A stretch of 35,017 bases of DNA, taken from contig JBAROV010000211.1 of NCBI GenBank assembly GCA_049642465.1, positions 1 through 35,017 of the forward strand, read 5' to 3'. Position 1 is the first letter of the stretch. Each line of letters begins with the position of its first letter. Below, one piece after another: positions 14,798-23,282 of this stretch. The DNA comes from CAWDPQ01 sp049642465 (GTDB lineage Bacteria; Acidobacteriota; Vicinamibacteria; Vicinamibacterales; 2-12-FULL-66-21). The notes beneath the pieces are model-generated. The model did no database searches, had not been told where the DNA came from, and saw nothing but the letters and a program-made list of their open reading frames with translations. Made by a program: the position numbers and the translations under genes.

Positions 14798-15504
14798 TCG
14801 GTGAACCGGTATTTCAGCAGCACCCACAGCGCCACGAAGCCATCGCGCCAGGTGATCTTCTTTCCTTCCTCGTAGCCGCGGCCGTCATAGGTGATCGGCA
14901 CCTCGTAAACGCGATAGTTGCGCTTGAAGATCTTGGCGGTGAGTTCCGGCTCGATTCCAAACCCGGCTGACTCCAACGTCATCGATCGAAGCACCTCGAC
15001 CCGCATCACCTTGTAGCAGGTTTCCATGTCCGTCAACATCGTGTTGTACAGCACGTTGGTGACCAGTGTCAGGAAACGGTTGCCCGCGTAGTGGGTGAAG
15101 AGAAACACGCGGTGGCGTCCGAGAAAGCGTGAGCCGTAAACGACGTCGGCTCGCCCCTCGCAGATGAGTTCGATGAGTTGCGGAAGTTCCTCGGGAGAGT
15201 ATTCGAGGTCCGCATCCTGAATGACGACGAGGTCGCCGTTGACTTCCTGGAATCCGCGGCGGAGCGCAGCCCCCTTCCCGCCGTTCTGCGGCTGGAGAAT
15301 GAGCTTGAAATTGTGCTTGTGCGCCAGGCTGGTCAGCACCTCTCGCGTGCCATCCTTCGACCCGTCGTCGACCACGATGAGTTCGATCCGAATCGGCACG
15401 GCCAGCACACGGCCGATGATTTCTTCGATAGTGTTCCGTTCGTTGTAGCAAGGCATGACGACGGAGAGCAGTGGATCCGTCAGTTGACCGCGGAGGCGCG
15501 ACAT
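14794..15504 (-). CDS. Dpm1-like family 2 glycosyltransferase
   Basis: A 236-residue GT-A fold enzyme. It has the nucleotide-binding opening LSVVMPCYNERNTIEE, DDGS at 46-49 and the metal-binding DAD at 97-99, followed by VVYGSRF, the pattern of dolichyl- or polyprenyl-phosphate mannosyl/glucosyltransferases. There are no C-terminal membrane helices, as in the soluble Dpm1 class. It probably moves a hexose from a nucleotide sugar onto a lipid phosphate at the inner face of the membrane. The ATG at 15504 is two bases after the galE stop, with AAGG just ahead. A longer frame from 15561 would overlap galE and adds residues that do not fit the family. The downstream msbA overlaps by four bases, pairing a lipid-sugar enzyme with a lipid exporter. 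Confidence 0.85.
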   Translation of the reverse strand: MSRLRGQLTDPLLSVVMPCYNERNTIEEIIGRVLAVPIRIELIVVDDGSKDGTREVLTSLAHKHNFKLILQPQNGGKGAALRRGFQEVNGDLVVIQDADLEYSPEELPQLIELICEGRADVVYGSRFLGRHRVFLFTHYAGNRFLTLVTNVLYNTMLTDMETCYKVMRVEVLRSMTLESAGFGIEPELTAKIFKRNYRVYEVPITYDGRGYEEGKKITWRDGFVALWVLLKYRFTE

Positions 15505-15506
15505 CC

Positions 15507-16520
15507 TTAGCGGCCTGCCTTCAGGCGATATCCCGACGGATGCGCCTCGCGCCAGCGCCATGCGGTCTCGACAATCGTATCGATGTCCTCATAGCGTGGC
15601 TCCCAACCCAATTCACTCTTGATCCGATCGCTCGACGCGTAGAGGACGGCAGGATCGCCAGGGCGTCTGGGGCCCTGGGAGTACGGCACGGCATGGCCCG
15701 TGACGCGCTTGACTGCGTCCAGGACCTGTCGCACCGATGTCGGCCGGCCGTTGCCCAGGTTGTAGATCGCCGATTTCCTCCCGGCAATCAGGGCGTTCAG
15801 GGCCAGCAGGTGCGCTTCCGCGAGGTCTGTGACGTGGACGTAGTCACGAAGGCACGTGCCGTCCGGTGTTTCGTAGTCGTCGCCAAATACTTGAAACGAA
15901 GCCCGGCCCAGCGCGGCGTCGAGCGCGCGTGGAATGACGTGTTCCTCGGGATCATGGTCCTCGCCCAACTCCCCGTCGGGATCGGCGCCCGCGGCATTGA
16001 AGTAGCGGAGCGCGATCGACCGCACTCCGTAGGCGCGTTCGAAATGCGGCAGCGCCCGCTCAACCGCGAGCTTCGTTTCCCCATACGGGTTGATCGGACG
16101 CCTCGGATGGTCCTCGGTAATCGGCGTGCGCTCGGGGTTTCCGAATACCGCGGCCGTCGAGGAGAACACCAGATTCGTCACACCCGCCGTGACCATTGAT
16201 TGGAGCACGGACCATGCACCCATCACATTGTTTGCGTAGTAACCCAGCGGGTCCCTGACCGACGCGCCGACGGAGAGCGATGCCGCAAAATGCATGACCG
16301 CGCCGATGTGCCGGCTCTGGATCGTATCGGTCAAACACGCCGTATCCCGGATATCTCCTTCGACCAGAGTTCCCGAGCCGCCGAGTGCGGCTTCGGCCGC
16401 GGGGCGGTGGCCCGCCAGAAAATTGTCGTACACGACAACCTGATGACCGGCCCTTCGCAGCGCCTTGACGGCGTGGCTGCCGATATACCCCGCCCCACCG
16501 GTCACCAGGACGGCCGTCAC
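15507..16520 (-). CDS. galE: UDP-glucose 4-epimerase GalE
   Basis: A 337-residue short-chain dehydrogenase of the extended class that interconverts UDP-glucose and UDP-galactose. NAD is bound by TGGAGYIG (7-14). The catalytic set is STAAVFG (S121/T122) with Y146 and K150 in PYGETK. GalE-type features RYFNAAGADPDGELGEDH and LRDYVHVTDLAEAH are present, which separates it from the dTDP-glucose dehydratases. The GTG start overlaps the ugd stop by four bases (GTGA). Substrate range (UDP-Glc versus UDP-GlcNAc) cannot be read with confidence. It supplies galactose-type donors for the divergent glycan cluster. Confidence 0.93.
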   Translation of the reverse strand: MTAVLVTGGAGYIGSHAVKALRRAGHQVVVYDNFLAGHRPAAEAALGGSGTLVEGDIRDTACLTDTIQSRHIGAVMHFAASLSVGASVRDPLGYYANNVMGAWSVLQSMVTAGVTNLVFSSTAAVFGNPERTPITEDHPRRPINPYGETKLAVERALPHFERAYGVRSIALRYFNAAGADPDGELGEDHDPEEHVIPRALDAALGRASFQVFGDDYETPDGTCLRDYVHVTDLAEAHLLALNALIAGRKSAIYNLGNGRPTSVRQVLDAVKRVTGHAVPYSQGPRRPGDPAVLYASSDRIKSELGWEPRYEDIDTIVETAWRWREAHPSGYRLKAGR

Positions 16521-17815
16521 GGACGCCCCATCGAGAGGTACTCGAATCCCAGGGCCCGAATGTTCTGGGGATTGTAAATGTTCCGGCCGTCGAAGATTGC
16601 GGGATTCTTCATCAGCTTGCGCATCCGGGCGAAGTCGGGCTCACGGAACTCGTTCCATTCCGTCACGATCACCAAAGCTTCGGCTCCTTCGAGCGCGGCA
16701 TAGCTGTTTGGCGCATATTTGATCTTCGATCCGAAGATTCCGCGCGCAACCTTGCTGGCTTCCGGATCGTAGGCCTGCACGGTCGCCCCTTCGGCGAGCA
16801 GACCCTTGATCAGCGGAACGGCTGGCGCCTCCCGCATGTCGTCGGTCCGCGGCTTGAACGCGAGTCCCCACACCGCAATCTTCTTCTTCTTCAGCGATCC
16901 GAGGCGCGACCGCAGTTTGTCGAGCAACCGGACTTTCTGACGCTCGTTGACGCTCTCGACCGCACGGAGGATCTGAAAGTCATAGTCGGCCGACGCGGCA
17001 AACCGCAGCATGGCCTTGACATCTTTCGGAAAGCAGCTCCCCCCGTATCCGACGCCTGGGAATAGAAATGCCGGGCCAATCCGCTTGTCGGCCGCGACCG
17101 CACGACGCACCTGATCGACGTTCGCGCCCATCGCCTCGCAGACGTTCGCCACCTCGTTCATGAACGAGATTCGCGTGGCGAGCATGGCGTTTGCCGCATA
17201 CTTGCACAGCTCAGCGCTGGCGCAGTCCATCAGCATGATGGGTGCGCCAGTCCGCGTGAATGGGGCGTAAAGCTCGCGCATCAGCTCTGCGGCACGCGAG
17301 TCCTCCGCGCCAATGACGACGCGATCTGGTTTCATGAAGTCGTCTATGGCCGCACCCTGCTTCAGAAACTCGGGGTTGCTGACCACGCTGAAGGGCTGCC
17401 TCGTTTCGGCCGCGATGGTTCTGCGGACGCGGTCGGCGGTGCCAACAGGAACGGTGCTCTTGTTGACGATCACCTTGTAGCCATTCATCGAGCGTCCGAT
17501 CTCGCGCGCGACCCCGAGCACGTGCTGCAAGTCGGCAGAGCCGTCCTCTCCGGTCGGTGTGCCAACAGCAATGAACACGATCTGTGAGTTCTTGGCGGCG
17601 CGGGAAAGCTCGGTGGTAAAAGTCAGTCGCTTTTCGGCGCGATTGCGCCGCACCAGCTCCTCGAGCCCGGGTTCATAGATAGGGATCTGGCCACGCTGCA
17701 GCGTCCGTACCTTGGCCGCATCCTTGTCGATGCAGACCACGTCATTTCCGTTCTCTGCGAAGCACGCACCGGCAACCAGCCCGACGTACCCACTGCCGAC
17801 GACGGCAATCTTCAT
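16517..17815 (-). CDS. ugd: UDP-glucose 6-dehydrogenase
   Basis: A 432-residue enzyme that oxidises UDP-glucose to UDP-glucuronate with two NAD. The Rossmann motif VGSGYVGL is at the N-terminus. VGTPTGEDGSADL and the NPEFLKQGAAIDDF region follow, and the catalytic cysteine lies in GYGGSCFPKDV near residue 260. The C-terminal domain contains WGLAFKPRTDDMREAP. The start is set by ATG 17815, preceded by GGGAGA at a good distance. The longer frame to 17938 would cross the divergent gene and its promoter and is rejected. This is the first gene of the ten-gene minus-strand run and shares a control region with the first glycosyltransferase on the plus strand. Its product feeds the UDP-xylose synthase at 24772. 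Confidence 0.96.
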   Translation of the reverse strand: MKIAVVGSGYVGLVAGACFAENGNDVVCIDKDAAKVRTLQRGQIPIYEPGLEELVRRNRAEKRLTFTTELSRAAKNSQIVFIAVGTPTGEDGSADLQHVLGVAREIGRSMNGYKVIVNKSTVPVGTADRVRRTIAAETRQPFSVVSNPEFLKQGAAIDDFMKPDRVVIGAEDSRAAELMRELYAPFTRTGAPIMLMDCASAELCKYAANAMLATRISFMNEVANVCEAMGANVDQVRRAVAADKRIGPAFLFPGVGYGGSCFPKDVKAMLRFAASADYDFQILRAVESVNERQKVRLLDKLRSRLGSLKKKKIAVWGLAFKPRTDDMREAPAVPLIKGLLAEGATVQAYDPEASKVARGIFGSKIKYAPNSYAALEGAEALVIVTEWNEFREPDFARMRKLMKNPAIFDGRNIYNPQNIRALGFEYLSMGRP

Positions 17816-17845
17816 CCACGATCTCCCGCTCGATACAAACCTGTA

Positions 17846-17863
17846 AGGGTAGCATGGTACCAT
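17846..17863. promoter_or_regulatory. Divergent promoter region of ugd and the glycosyltransferase cluster
   Basis: A perfect palindrome ATGGTACCAT (17854-17863) contains a plus-strand -10-like TACCAT (17858-17863), nine bases before the GTG at 17873. On the minus strand, TACCCT (17851-17846) would start ugd mRNA near 17839, leaving a leader with GGGAGA. A regulator bound to the palindrome could control both glycan operons together. -35 boxes are weak or unseen. Confidence 0.45.
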
Positions 17864-17872
17864 CGGGCGCGC

Positions 17873-19012
17873 GTGCGCATCGTCCTCGACTATCGACCAG
17901 CGCTCCGCGAGCGCACAGGGGTGGGCGAATACGTTCACGGGATGGCCTCGGCGCTCCGCGCGCAGCTTGACCCGGACGACTCCCTCGCACTCTTCTCGAG
18001 CTCGCTTCGCGATCGTCTCAACCCCGCGGTCGTGCCTGGTGCTTCAATCGTCGATGCTCGAGTACCCGTGCGTGTGCTGAATTACGCGTGGCACCGGCTC
18101 GGATGGCCGCCAATCGAAGTCTTCGCCGGACCAACCGATGTCGTTCACGCCGCACATCCGTTGCTGATCCCGTCTCGCTCGGCCGTTGGCGCCATCACCG
18201 TTCATGATTTGGACTTTCTCGACCACCCCGAGCGGACGCGCGCGGAGATCCGCCGCGACTATCCGACGCTGGTGCCGAGCCATGCTCGCCGCGCCGACCT
18301 CGTGGTGGTGAATTCGCGATACACGGCGGCACAAGTCAAAGGCCGACTCGACGTGCCTGCGGATCGCATCGTGGTTTGCCGGCCCGGTGCCCCCGGTGTG
18401 GCACGGCGTAACGAGCCTGGAGGGCTCGGACCGATTCTCTTCATCGGTACGATCGAGCCCCGCAAGAACCTCGAAGTGCTGTTTCGCGCCTACGCTCGCG
18501 TGCTCACCGGACGTCCCCACGTTCCTGAGCTGGTGCTCGCCGGGGGCACTGTCGAACAGTCCGCAGCGATTCTCAGAAACCTCAACGACGCGCCTCTGGC
18601 CGGACGAGTGCGCCATGTCGGATACGTCAACGAACCCGAGCGCCGCAGATGGCTCGAACAAGCGTCGATGCTGGTGATTCCTTCGCTCGAGGAAGGCTTC
18701 GGGCTTCCGGCGCTCGAGGCGATGACGATGGGCGTTCCGGTGATTGCATCGCGGCGTGGTGCGTTGCCGGAAGTCGTCGGGGACGCGGGGACCCTCGTGG
18801 ACGCGCTCGATGATGTCGCGTTCGCGGCGGCGATTGACGCGTTGCTCGCCGACCCGGAAAGGCGCCGAATGCACGCAGACGCCGGCGTCGCACGTGCGCG
18901 CGAGTTTTCCTGGGACGAAGGGGCGGCTCGACTGCTGGCGGCATACCGCAGCGCGCTCGAACACAAGCGCGGGGTCAGACCCGCCGAACACAGGTTGGGC
19001 GCCAAACTGTGA
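17873..19012 (+). CDS. Family 4 glycosyltransferase (first of three MRI-type)
   Basis: A 379-residue GT-B fold enzyme. The N-terminal acceptor domain opens MRIVLDYRPALRERTGVGEYV. The C-terminal donor domain holds ILFIGTIEPRKNLEVL and the nucleotide-sugar motif EEGFGLPALEAMTMGVPVIA, the paired-glutamate signature of GT4. It adds a sugar to a lipid-linked glycan in the cytoplasm. The sugar is unknown. GTG at 17873 is the only start that fits the N-terminal strand. It lies so close to the -10 box that the leader can be only a few bases long. The stop overlaps the next glycosyltransferase by four bases (GTGA). It leads the plus-strand glycan cluster, divergent from ugd. Confidence 0.87.
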   Translation: MRIVLDYRPALRERTGVGEYVHGMASALRAQLDPDDSLALFSSSLRDRLNPAVVPGASIVDARVPVRVLNYAWHRLGWPPIEVFAGPTDVVHAAHPLLIPSRSAVGAITVHDLDFLDHPERTRAEIRRDYPTLVPSHARRADLVVVNSRYTAAQVKGRLDVPADRIVVCRPGAPGVARRNEPGGLGPILFIGTIEPRKNLEVLFRAYARVLTGRPHVPELVLAGGTVEQSAAILRNLNDAPLAGRVRHVGYVNEPERRRWLEQASMLVIPSLEEGFGLPALEAMTMGVPVIASRRGALPEVVGDAGTLVDALDDVAFAAAIDALLADPERRRMHADAGVARAREFSWDEGAARLLAAYRSALEHKRGVRPAEHRLGAKL

Positions 19013-20115
19013 CCCGGCTGCGAATCGGCGTCGATGCGCGTGAGTTGCTGGGCGCCACGACCGGCGTTGGACGGTATCTCGGAGAACTCCTCGTCCGCTG
19101 GACGGCTCGAGCGGATGCGAGCGTGCGGCAGTTCCTTCTCTACGCGCCAGAACCGATTCCGTTGACGTTTCCGCCTCGCACCGTCGATTACCGAATCCTG
19201 AGGACTGGTAATCGACCCGGTCGCGGTACGTGGTGGGAACAGATGCATCTGCGCCGAGCCGTCGCGAAGGACCGACCCGAGGTATTTTTTGCGCCGGCGT
19301 ACACGGCACCGCTGCTATCCGCGATTCCGCTGGCGCTGACGATCCACGACATCTCGTTCGTCGTGCACCCGGAGTGGTTCCGGTACCGTGAAGGAATCCG
19401 TCGCCGTTGGCTGACGCGACGGTCCGCAGATACCGCGGCGGTTGTCTTCACCGACTCGGAATTCTCGCGTTCGGAAATCGTCGCCCATCTTCGTATCGAT
19501 CGTAACCGCGTGAAAGTCATCCCTCCCGGTCTTGCCGCTCGTCACGAAAGTGCGGCGAGTGCACAGGGCCGTCAACCGATCGTGTTGTTCGTCGGATCGA
19601 TCTTCAACAGGCGGAGGGTTCCCGATCTGATTGCGGCATTCGCAGGTCTCGCACGCGATGTTTCTCAGGCCCGGCTCGTCATCGTTGGCGACGATCGATC
19701 GTGGCCGCCACAATCGCTGACTGACGTCGCCGCGCGTTTCGGTATTGCGTCGAGAGTGGATTTCAAGAGCTACGTATCTGACGCCGAACTCGCAGAGCTT
19801 TACCGGACAGCGTCGGTCTTTGCATTTCTTTCGGAATACGAAGGATTCGGGTTCACACCGTTGGAAGCGCTGTCTGCCGGCGTGCCGATCGTCGTGGCGG
19901 ATACGCCCGTCGCCCGAGAGGTCTACGGCGCGGCAGCGCACTACGTGCCGGTTGGGGATGTGGCGCGCACCACTACCGTTCTGGAAGACTTGCTGCGTGG
20001 GTGGAGCAACGCGGCCGAAGCCATGCGGCACGCCCCGGATGTACTCTCCCGCTATTCGTGGGACCGGGCGGCAAACGAGACCCTTTCGCACATCGAGCGG
20101 ATAGCCCAGCGGTGA
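19009..20115 (+). CDS. Family 4 glycosyltransferase (second)
   Basis: A 368-residue GT-B enzyme related to its upstream neighbour. MTRLRIGVDARELLGATTGVGRYL opens the acceptor domain and TIHDISFVVHPEWF is a typical GT4 segment. The donor domain has VLFVGSIFNRRRVPDLIAAF and EYEGFGFTPLEALSAGVPIV. In the usual GT4 segment that reads PRKN, this protein has NRRR, so the phosphate-contacting lysine is replaced by arginine. The GTG start overlaps the previous stop by four bases, and its own stop overlaps the next start in the same way, so the three genes are translationally coupled. The sugar donor is unknown. Confidence 0.86.
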   Translation: MTRLRIGVDARELLGATTGVGRYLGELLVRWTARADASVRQFLLYAPEPIPLTFPPRTVDYRILRTGNRPGRGTWWEQMHLRRAVAKDRPEVFFAPAYTAPLLSAIPLALTIHDISFVVHPEWFRYREGIRRRWLTRRSADTAAVVFTDSEFSRSEIVAHLRIDRNRVKVIPPGLAARHESAASAQGRQPIVLFVGSIFNRRRVPDLIAAFAGLARDVSQARLVIVGDDRSWPPQSLTDVAARFGIASRVDFKSYVSDAELAELYRTASVFAFLSEYEGFGFTPLEALSAGVPIVVADTPVAREVYGAAAHYVPVGDVARTTTVLEDLLRGWSNAAEAMRHAPDVLSRYSWDRAANETLSHIERIAQR

Positions 20116-20948
20116 CGCGCGCAGCGACTCCTGAACTCTCCATCATCATCGTCAGCTACAACGCTCGACGAGAGCTGGAGGCGTGTCTGGCGTCACTGGC
20201 CTCGCACCCGCCCCGGACACCATCCGAAGTCGTGGTTGTGGACAATGCCTCGACCGACGGAAGCGCCGATGCGGTCGCCGCAAAGGCGCCCTGGGTGCAG
20301 CTCGTTCGTCAGGCGCAAAACAGCGGTTTCGCGGCCGGCAACAACGTGGGGATCAGGCGAACGAGCGGTGAGCTGATCCTGCTCCTGAACAGCGACACGG
20401 TCGTCGCGCCGGGCGCGATTGACACGCTGGTCGGGCGGCTACGGGCCTGGCCCTCGGCCGCAGCAGCGGGGCCGAAACTCGTGGCTGCCGACGGACACGC
20501 CGAATTGTCTTTCGGTCCGATGATCGGACCGTTCGCCGAGCTGCGGCAGAAAGCGGTCGTCGCTCTGCACGAACGTGGATTTTGGCCGGCTTCGCGATGG
20601 GTTGAGCGCCGCACGGACACCGAGCATCTGGTGGACTGGGTCAGCGGCGCCGCGCTTCTCGTGTATCGTCGAGACGCCGAAGCGGTCGGTCTCCTCGACG
20701 AGCGGTACTTCCTCTACACGGAAGATGTCGATTTTTGCGCCGCGCTGCGGGCGAGGGGACGGCAGGTGCTCTTCACACCGGCGGCGCAGATCACGCACCT
20801 GCGCGGCCGCTCGAGAGCAAGTGCACCAGATCGCATGAATGCGGCCTACCGACGCAGTCAGGTGGCGTTCTACGCGAAGCACCATCCGAAGTGGCTGCCG
20901 CTGCTGAAGCTGTATTTGAGGATGAAGGGCCAGTCTCCGTCCGCCTGA
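20112..20948 (+). CDS. Family 2 glycosyltransferase, rhamnosyltransferase-like
   Basis: A 278-residue GT-A enzyme of the WbbL/rhamnosyltransferase branch. LSIIIVSYNARRELEACL is the nucleotide-binding strand, VVDNASTDGSAD follows, and LLLNSDTVV carries the DxD-like metal site (NSD). The segment DWVSGAALLVYRR with DERYFLYTEDVDFCAALRARG is typical of this group and includes the ED base motif. The GTG at 20112 overlaps the previous stop (GTGA). A longer frame from 20001 would overlap the upstream gene by 115 bases and is rejected. The product probably adds rhamnose or a similar deoxysugar to the growing glycan. It is followed by a 61-base gap with a new promoter. Confidence 0.86.
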   Translation: MTRAATPELSIIIVSYNARRELEACLASLASHPPRTPSEVVVVDNASTDGSADAVAAKAPWVQLVRQAQNSGFAAGNNVGIRRTSGELILLLNSDTVVAPGAIDTLVGRLRAWPSAAAAGPKLVAADGHAELSFGPMIGPFAELRQKAVVALHERGFWPASRWVERRTDTEHLVDWVSGAALLVYRRDAEAVGLLDERYFLYTEDVDFCAALRARGRQVLFTPAAQITHLRGRSRASAPDRMNAAYRRSQVAFYAKHHPKWLPLLKLYLRMKGQSPSA

Positions 20949-20994
20949 TCTTTCGCCTCAGGGCGGAAGCCACGAAACTCTCTGCAGATCCACC

Positions 20995-21003
20995 TGATAA
21001 GAT
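20995..21003 (+). promoter_or_regulatory. Extended -10 promoter (TGATAAGAT), probable leaderless start
   Basis: TG, one base, then TAAGAT forms an extended -10 element that can work without a -35 box. The hexamer ends at 21003 and GTG begins at 21010, exactly six bases later, the same spacing as at the kinase gene. No Shine-Dalgarno is present, so the mRNA probably starts at the GTG. Confidence 0.55.
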
Positions 21004-21009
21004 TCCCCT

Positions 21010-22122
21010 GTGCGAATCGCCATCGATGCGCGCAAACTGCGTGATTTCGGCATCGGCACTTACGTGCGAAACGTCCTGCGACACCTCTCGCGGATCGACC
21101 ACGAGACCGAGTACATCCTGCTCTGCCGCGATCGCGATGCTGGCATTGCTGCCGAACTCGGCGAAAACTTCCGGGCCATTCCAGAATCCGCAGCCGCGTA
21201 TTCCCTCCGCGAGCAGGTTGCGGTGCCGCTGGATCTTCGACGCGAAAGGGTGCAGTTGTTCCACGCGCCGCACTACGTGCTCCCTCCGCTGACCCCCTGT
21301 CGATCGGTCGTCACGATCCACGACTGCATCCACTTGCGCTTTCCGCAATATCTGCCGCACCGGTTGGGGCACGCGTATGCCCGCAGCGCCTTGTGGGTTG
21401 CCGCGCATCGGTCCGCGCGCGTGCTGACGGTGTCAGAAGCTTCCAAGCGGGATATCCTGAAGTACTTCAACATCCCGCCTGGCAAGATCGACGTCATCTA
21501 CAACGCCATCGACGAGCGTTTCAACGAAACCCCGAGCGACGAGGACGTCTGGCGCGTGCGCGAACGGTATCAGCTCCGGGACCCTTTCATCTTGTACGCC
21601 GGGAACATCAAGCCGCACAAGAACCTGGAGCGGCTGATCGAATCCTTCTATCTGCTGCGGCGAGAAGGGCTCGAGCAGGTCAAGCTGCTCATCATCGGCG
21701 ACGAGATCTCGAAGTACGCCACACTCCGTCGTGCCGTCCATCGATACAAGCTGCACCAATACGTCAGGTTTTTCGGGTTCGTCCCGGACCGCACGCTTGC
21801 CGTCCTGTATCGTCTCGCGGGTGTGTTCGTGTTTCCGTCGCTCTACGAAGGATTTGGCCTCCCGCCGCTCGAAGCGATGGCCAGCGGAACGCCGGTCATC
21901 ACCTCCAACGTCTCGTCGCTGCCGGAGGTCGTGGGCGATGCTGCCCTCCTCATCGATCCGTACGATCCGGTGGCAATCGCCGGCGCCATGCGTCGTGTGC
22001 TCTCAGAACCGGCGCTGCGCGACGAGCTTCGGCGCCGCGGCTTGGCGCGCGTCAAGGAATTCTCGTGGGACCGGTCGGTCAGACGCATCCGCGAAGTGTA
22101 TGACGAGGTACTCGCGAATTGA
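21010..22122 (+). CDS. Family 4 glycosyltransferase (third)
   Basis: A 370-residue GT-B enzyme. MRIAIDARKLRDFGIGTYVRN opens the acceptor domain. YAGNIKPHKNLERLIESF marks the start of the donor domain and LYEGFGLPPLEAMASGTPVI is the nucleotide-sugar site. It resembles mannosyltransferase-type GT4 enzymes of O-antigen and exopolysaccharide pathways, but donor specificity cannot be read. The gene starts a new transcription unit from an extended -10 box six bases upstream and has no visible ribosome binding site. The stop overlaps the next gene by four bases (TTGA). Confidence 0.88.
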   Translation: MRIAIDARKLRDFGIGTYVRNVLRHLSRIDHETEYILLCRDRDAGIAAELGENFRAIPESAAAYSLREQVAVPLDLRRERVQLFHAPHYVLPPLTPCRSVVTIHDCIHLRFPQYLPHRLGHAYARSALWVAAHRSARVLTVSEASKRDILKYFNIPPGKIDVIYNAIDERFNETPSDEDVWRVRERYQLRDPFILYAGNIKPHKNLERLIESFYLLRREGLEQVKLLIIGDEISKYATLRRAVHRYKLHQYVRFFGFVPDRTLAVLYRLAGVFVFPSLYEGFGLPPLEAMASGTPVITSNVSSLPEVVGDAALLIDPYDPVAIAGAMRRVLSEPALRDELRRRGLARVKEFSWDRSVRRIREVYDEVLAN

Positions 22123-23282
22123 GGGTTGCCATCGTCCACGACTGGCTGACCGGCATGCGCGGCGGCGAAAAGGTCCTCGACGCCATTTGCGAGCTCTTTC
22201 CCTCGGCGCCCCTCTTCACGTTTCTCCACGTCAAGGGTTCGGTCTCCCCTCGGATCGAAGCGCGCCGCATCACGACGTCACTCGCACAGCGGCTGCCCAT
22301 GGCGCACCGCCTGTATCGTCACTTTCTTCCGCTCTACCCGGGTCTGGTCGAGGCTTTTGACCTCGATGCGTACGATCTTGTCATCAGCAGCAGTCACTGC
22401 GCCGCGAAGTCAGTCGTCGCCCCGCGAGCCGTGCACGTGTGCTACTGCCACTCACCCATGCGCTACGCGTGGGATCAATTCGGCGAGTACTTCGGGCCCC
22501 GGCAGGTTGGGAAGCCGGCGAGCCTCGCGCTCCGGCCGGTGATGGCGGCACTGGCCCGGTGGGACCGGGCCACGGCAAACCGTCCGGACCGCTTTCTCGC
22601 GAACTCTCAATATGTTGCGGGCAGGATCCGCCGATACTATAATCGCCGGTCGACCGTTGTGTATCCGCCTGTAGATACGGACTTCTATCGTCCCGCCGGG
22701 TCGTTTCGCTCCCCGTCTACGCCAGGCTTTCTCGTCGTTTCCGCGCTGGTTCCGTACAAACGCGTGGACGTGGCGATTGAAGCGTGCCGCCAGGTGGGTG
22801 TGCCCCTCCGCGTTGCCGGTCATGGACCGGAACTACAGCGTTTGCAGCAACTTGGCGGAGGCTCGGTGGAATTTCTCGGGTGGAGAAGCGACGAGCAAGT
22901 CCGCGCGCTTTATCAGGAAGCCACGGCGGTGCTCCTGCCCGGCGTCGAAGACTTTGGGATGGTCCCGGTCGAGGCGCAGGCGTGCGGCACCCCCGTAGTC
23001 GCGCTGAACGAAGGCGGAGCCGCCGAATCGGTGATTGACGGGACGACTGGCGTTCTCGTTTCGAATCGGTCCACGGAGGCACTCGCCGCCGGGCTTCGTC
23101 GCGTGCTCGAGACTACCTTTGACGCCGCCGCGTTGCGTGCCAACGCGCTTCGCTTCTCTCGCCAGCGATTCCTGGCCGAGTTCCAGGCCGCCGTCGATGA
23201 TGCGATAGCTGAAAAACTGAGTGCTTCTCCCGCCCGAATTCCCCCTGGTTCCAGGTCAGTGGCTCGCGAGAACCAGCAATGA
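22119..23282 (+). CDS. Family 4 glycosyltransferase, WbaZ-like
   Basis: A 387-residue GT-B enzyme that differs from the other three GT4s. MRVAIVHDWLTGMRGGEKVL at the N-terminus and CYCHSPMRYAWDQFGEYFG are characteristic of the WbaZ-type mannosyltransferase branch. The donor domain has VSALVPYKRVDVAIEA and the motif GVEDFGMVPVEAQACGTPVVA. It begins with TTG, which overlaps the preceding stop (TTGA), and ends over the next ATG (ATGA). The last 25 residues after EKLSASPA look unstructured. It probably transfers a hexose, perhaps mannose, to the lipid-linked glycan. Confidence 0.88.
   Translation: MRVAIVHDWLTGMRGGEKVLDAICELFPSAPLFTFLHVKGSVSPRIEARRITTSLAQRLPMAHRLYRHFLPLYPGLVEAFDLDAYDLVISSSHCAAKSVVAPRAVHVCYCHSPMRYAWDQFGEYFGPRQVGKPASLALRPVMAALARWDRATANRPDRFLANSQYVAGRIRRYYNRRSTVVYPPVDTDFYRPAGSFRSPSTPGFLVVSALVPYKRVDVAIEACRQVGVPLRVAGHGPELQRLQQLGGGSVEFLGWRSDEQVRALYQEATAVLLPGVEDFGMVPVEAQACGTPVVALNEGGAAESVIDGTTGVLVSNRSTEALAAGLRRVLETTFDAAALRANALRFSRQRFLAEFQAAVDDAIAEKLSASPARIPPGSRSVARENQQ

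Noticed and set aside
13043..14875. 610-codon open frame on the plus strand opposite msbA
   Set aside because: Codons mirror the msbA frame, there is no recognisable domain, and the opposite strand encodes a complete ABC transporter. It is a GC-driven antisense shadow.
17816..17938. 41-codon N-terminal extension of Ugd
   Set aside because: It crosses the divergent promoter and the start of the GT4 gene. The ATG at 17815 has a good ribosome binding site and begins the Rossmann strand.
20949..21009. Terminator hairpin after the GT2 gene
   Set aside because: CGCC-TCAG-GGCG is only a four-base stem without a T-run. The gap is better explained by the extended -10 promoter.
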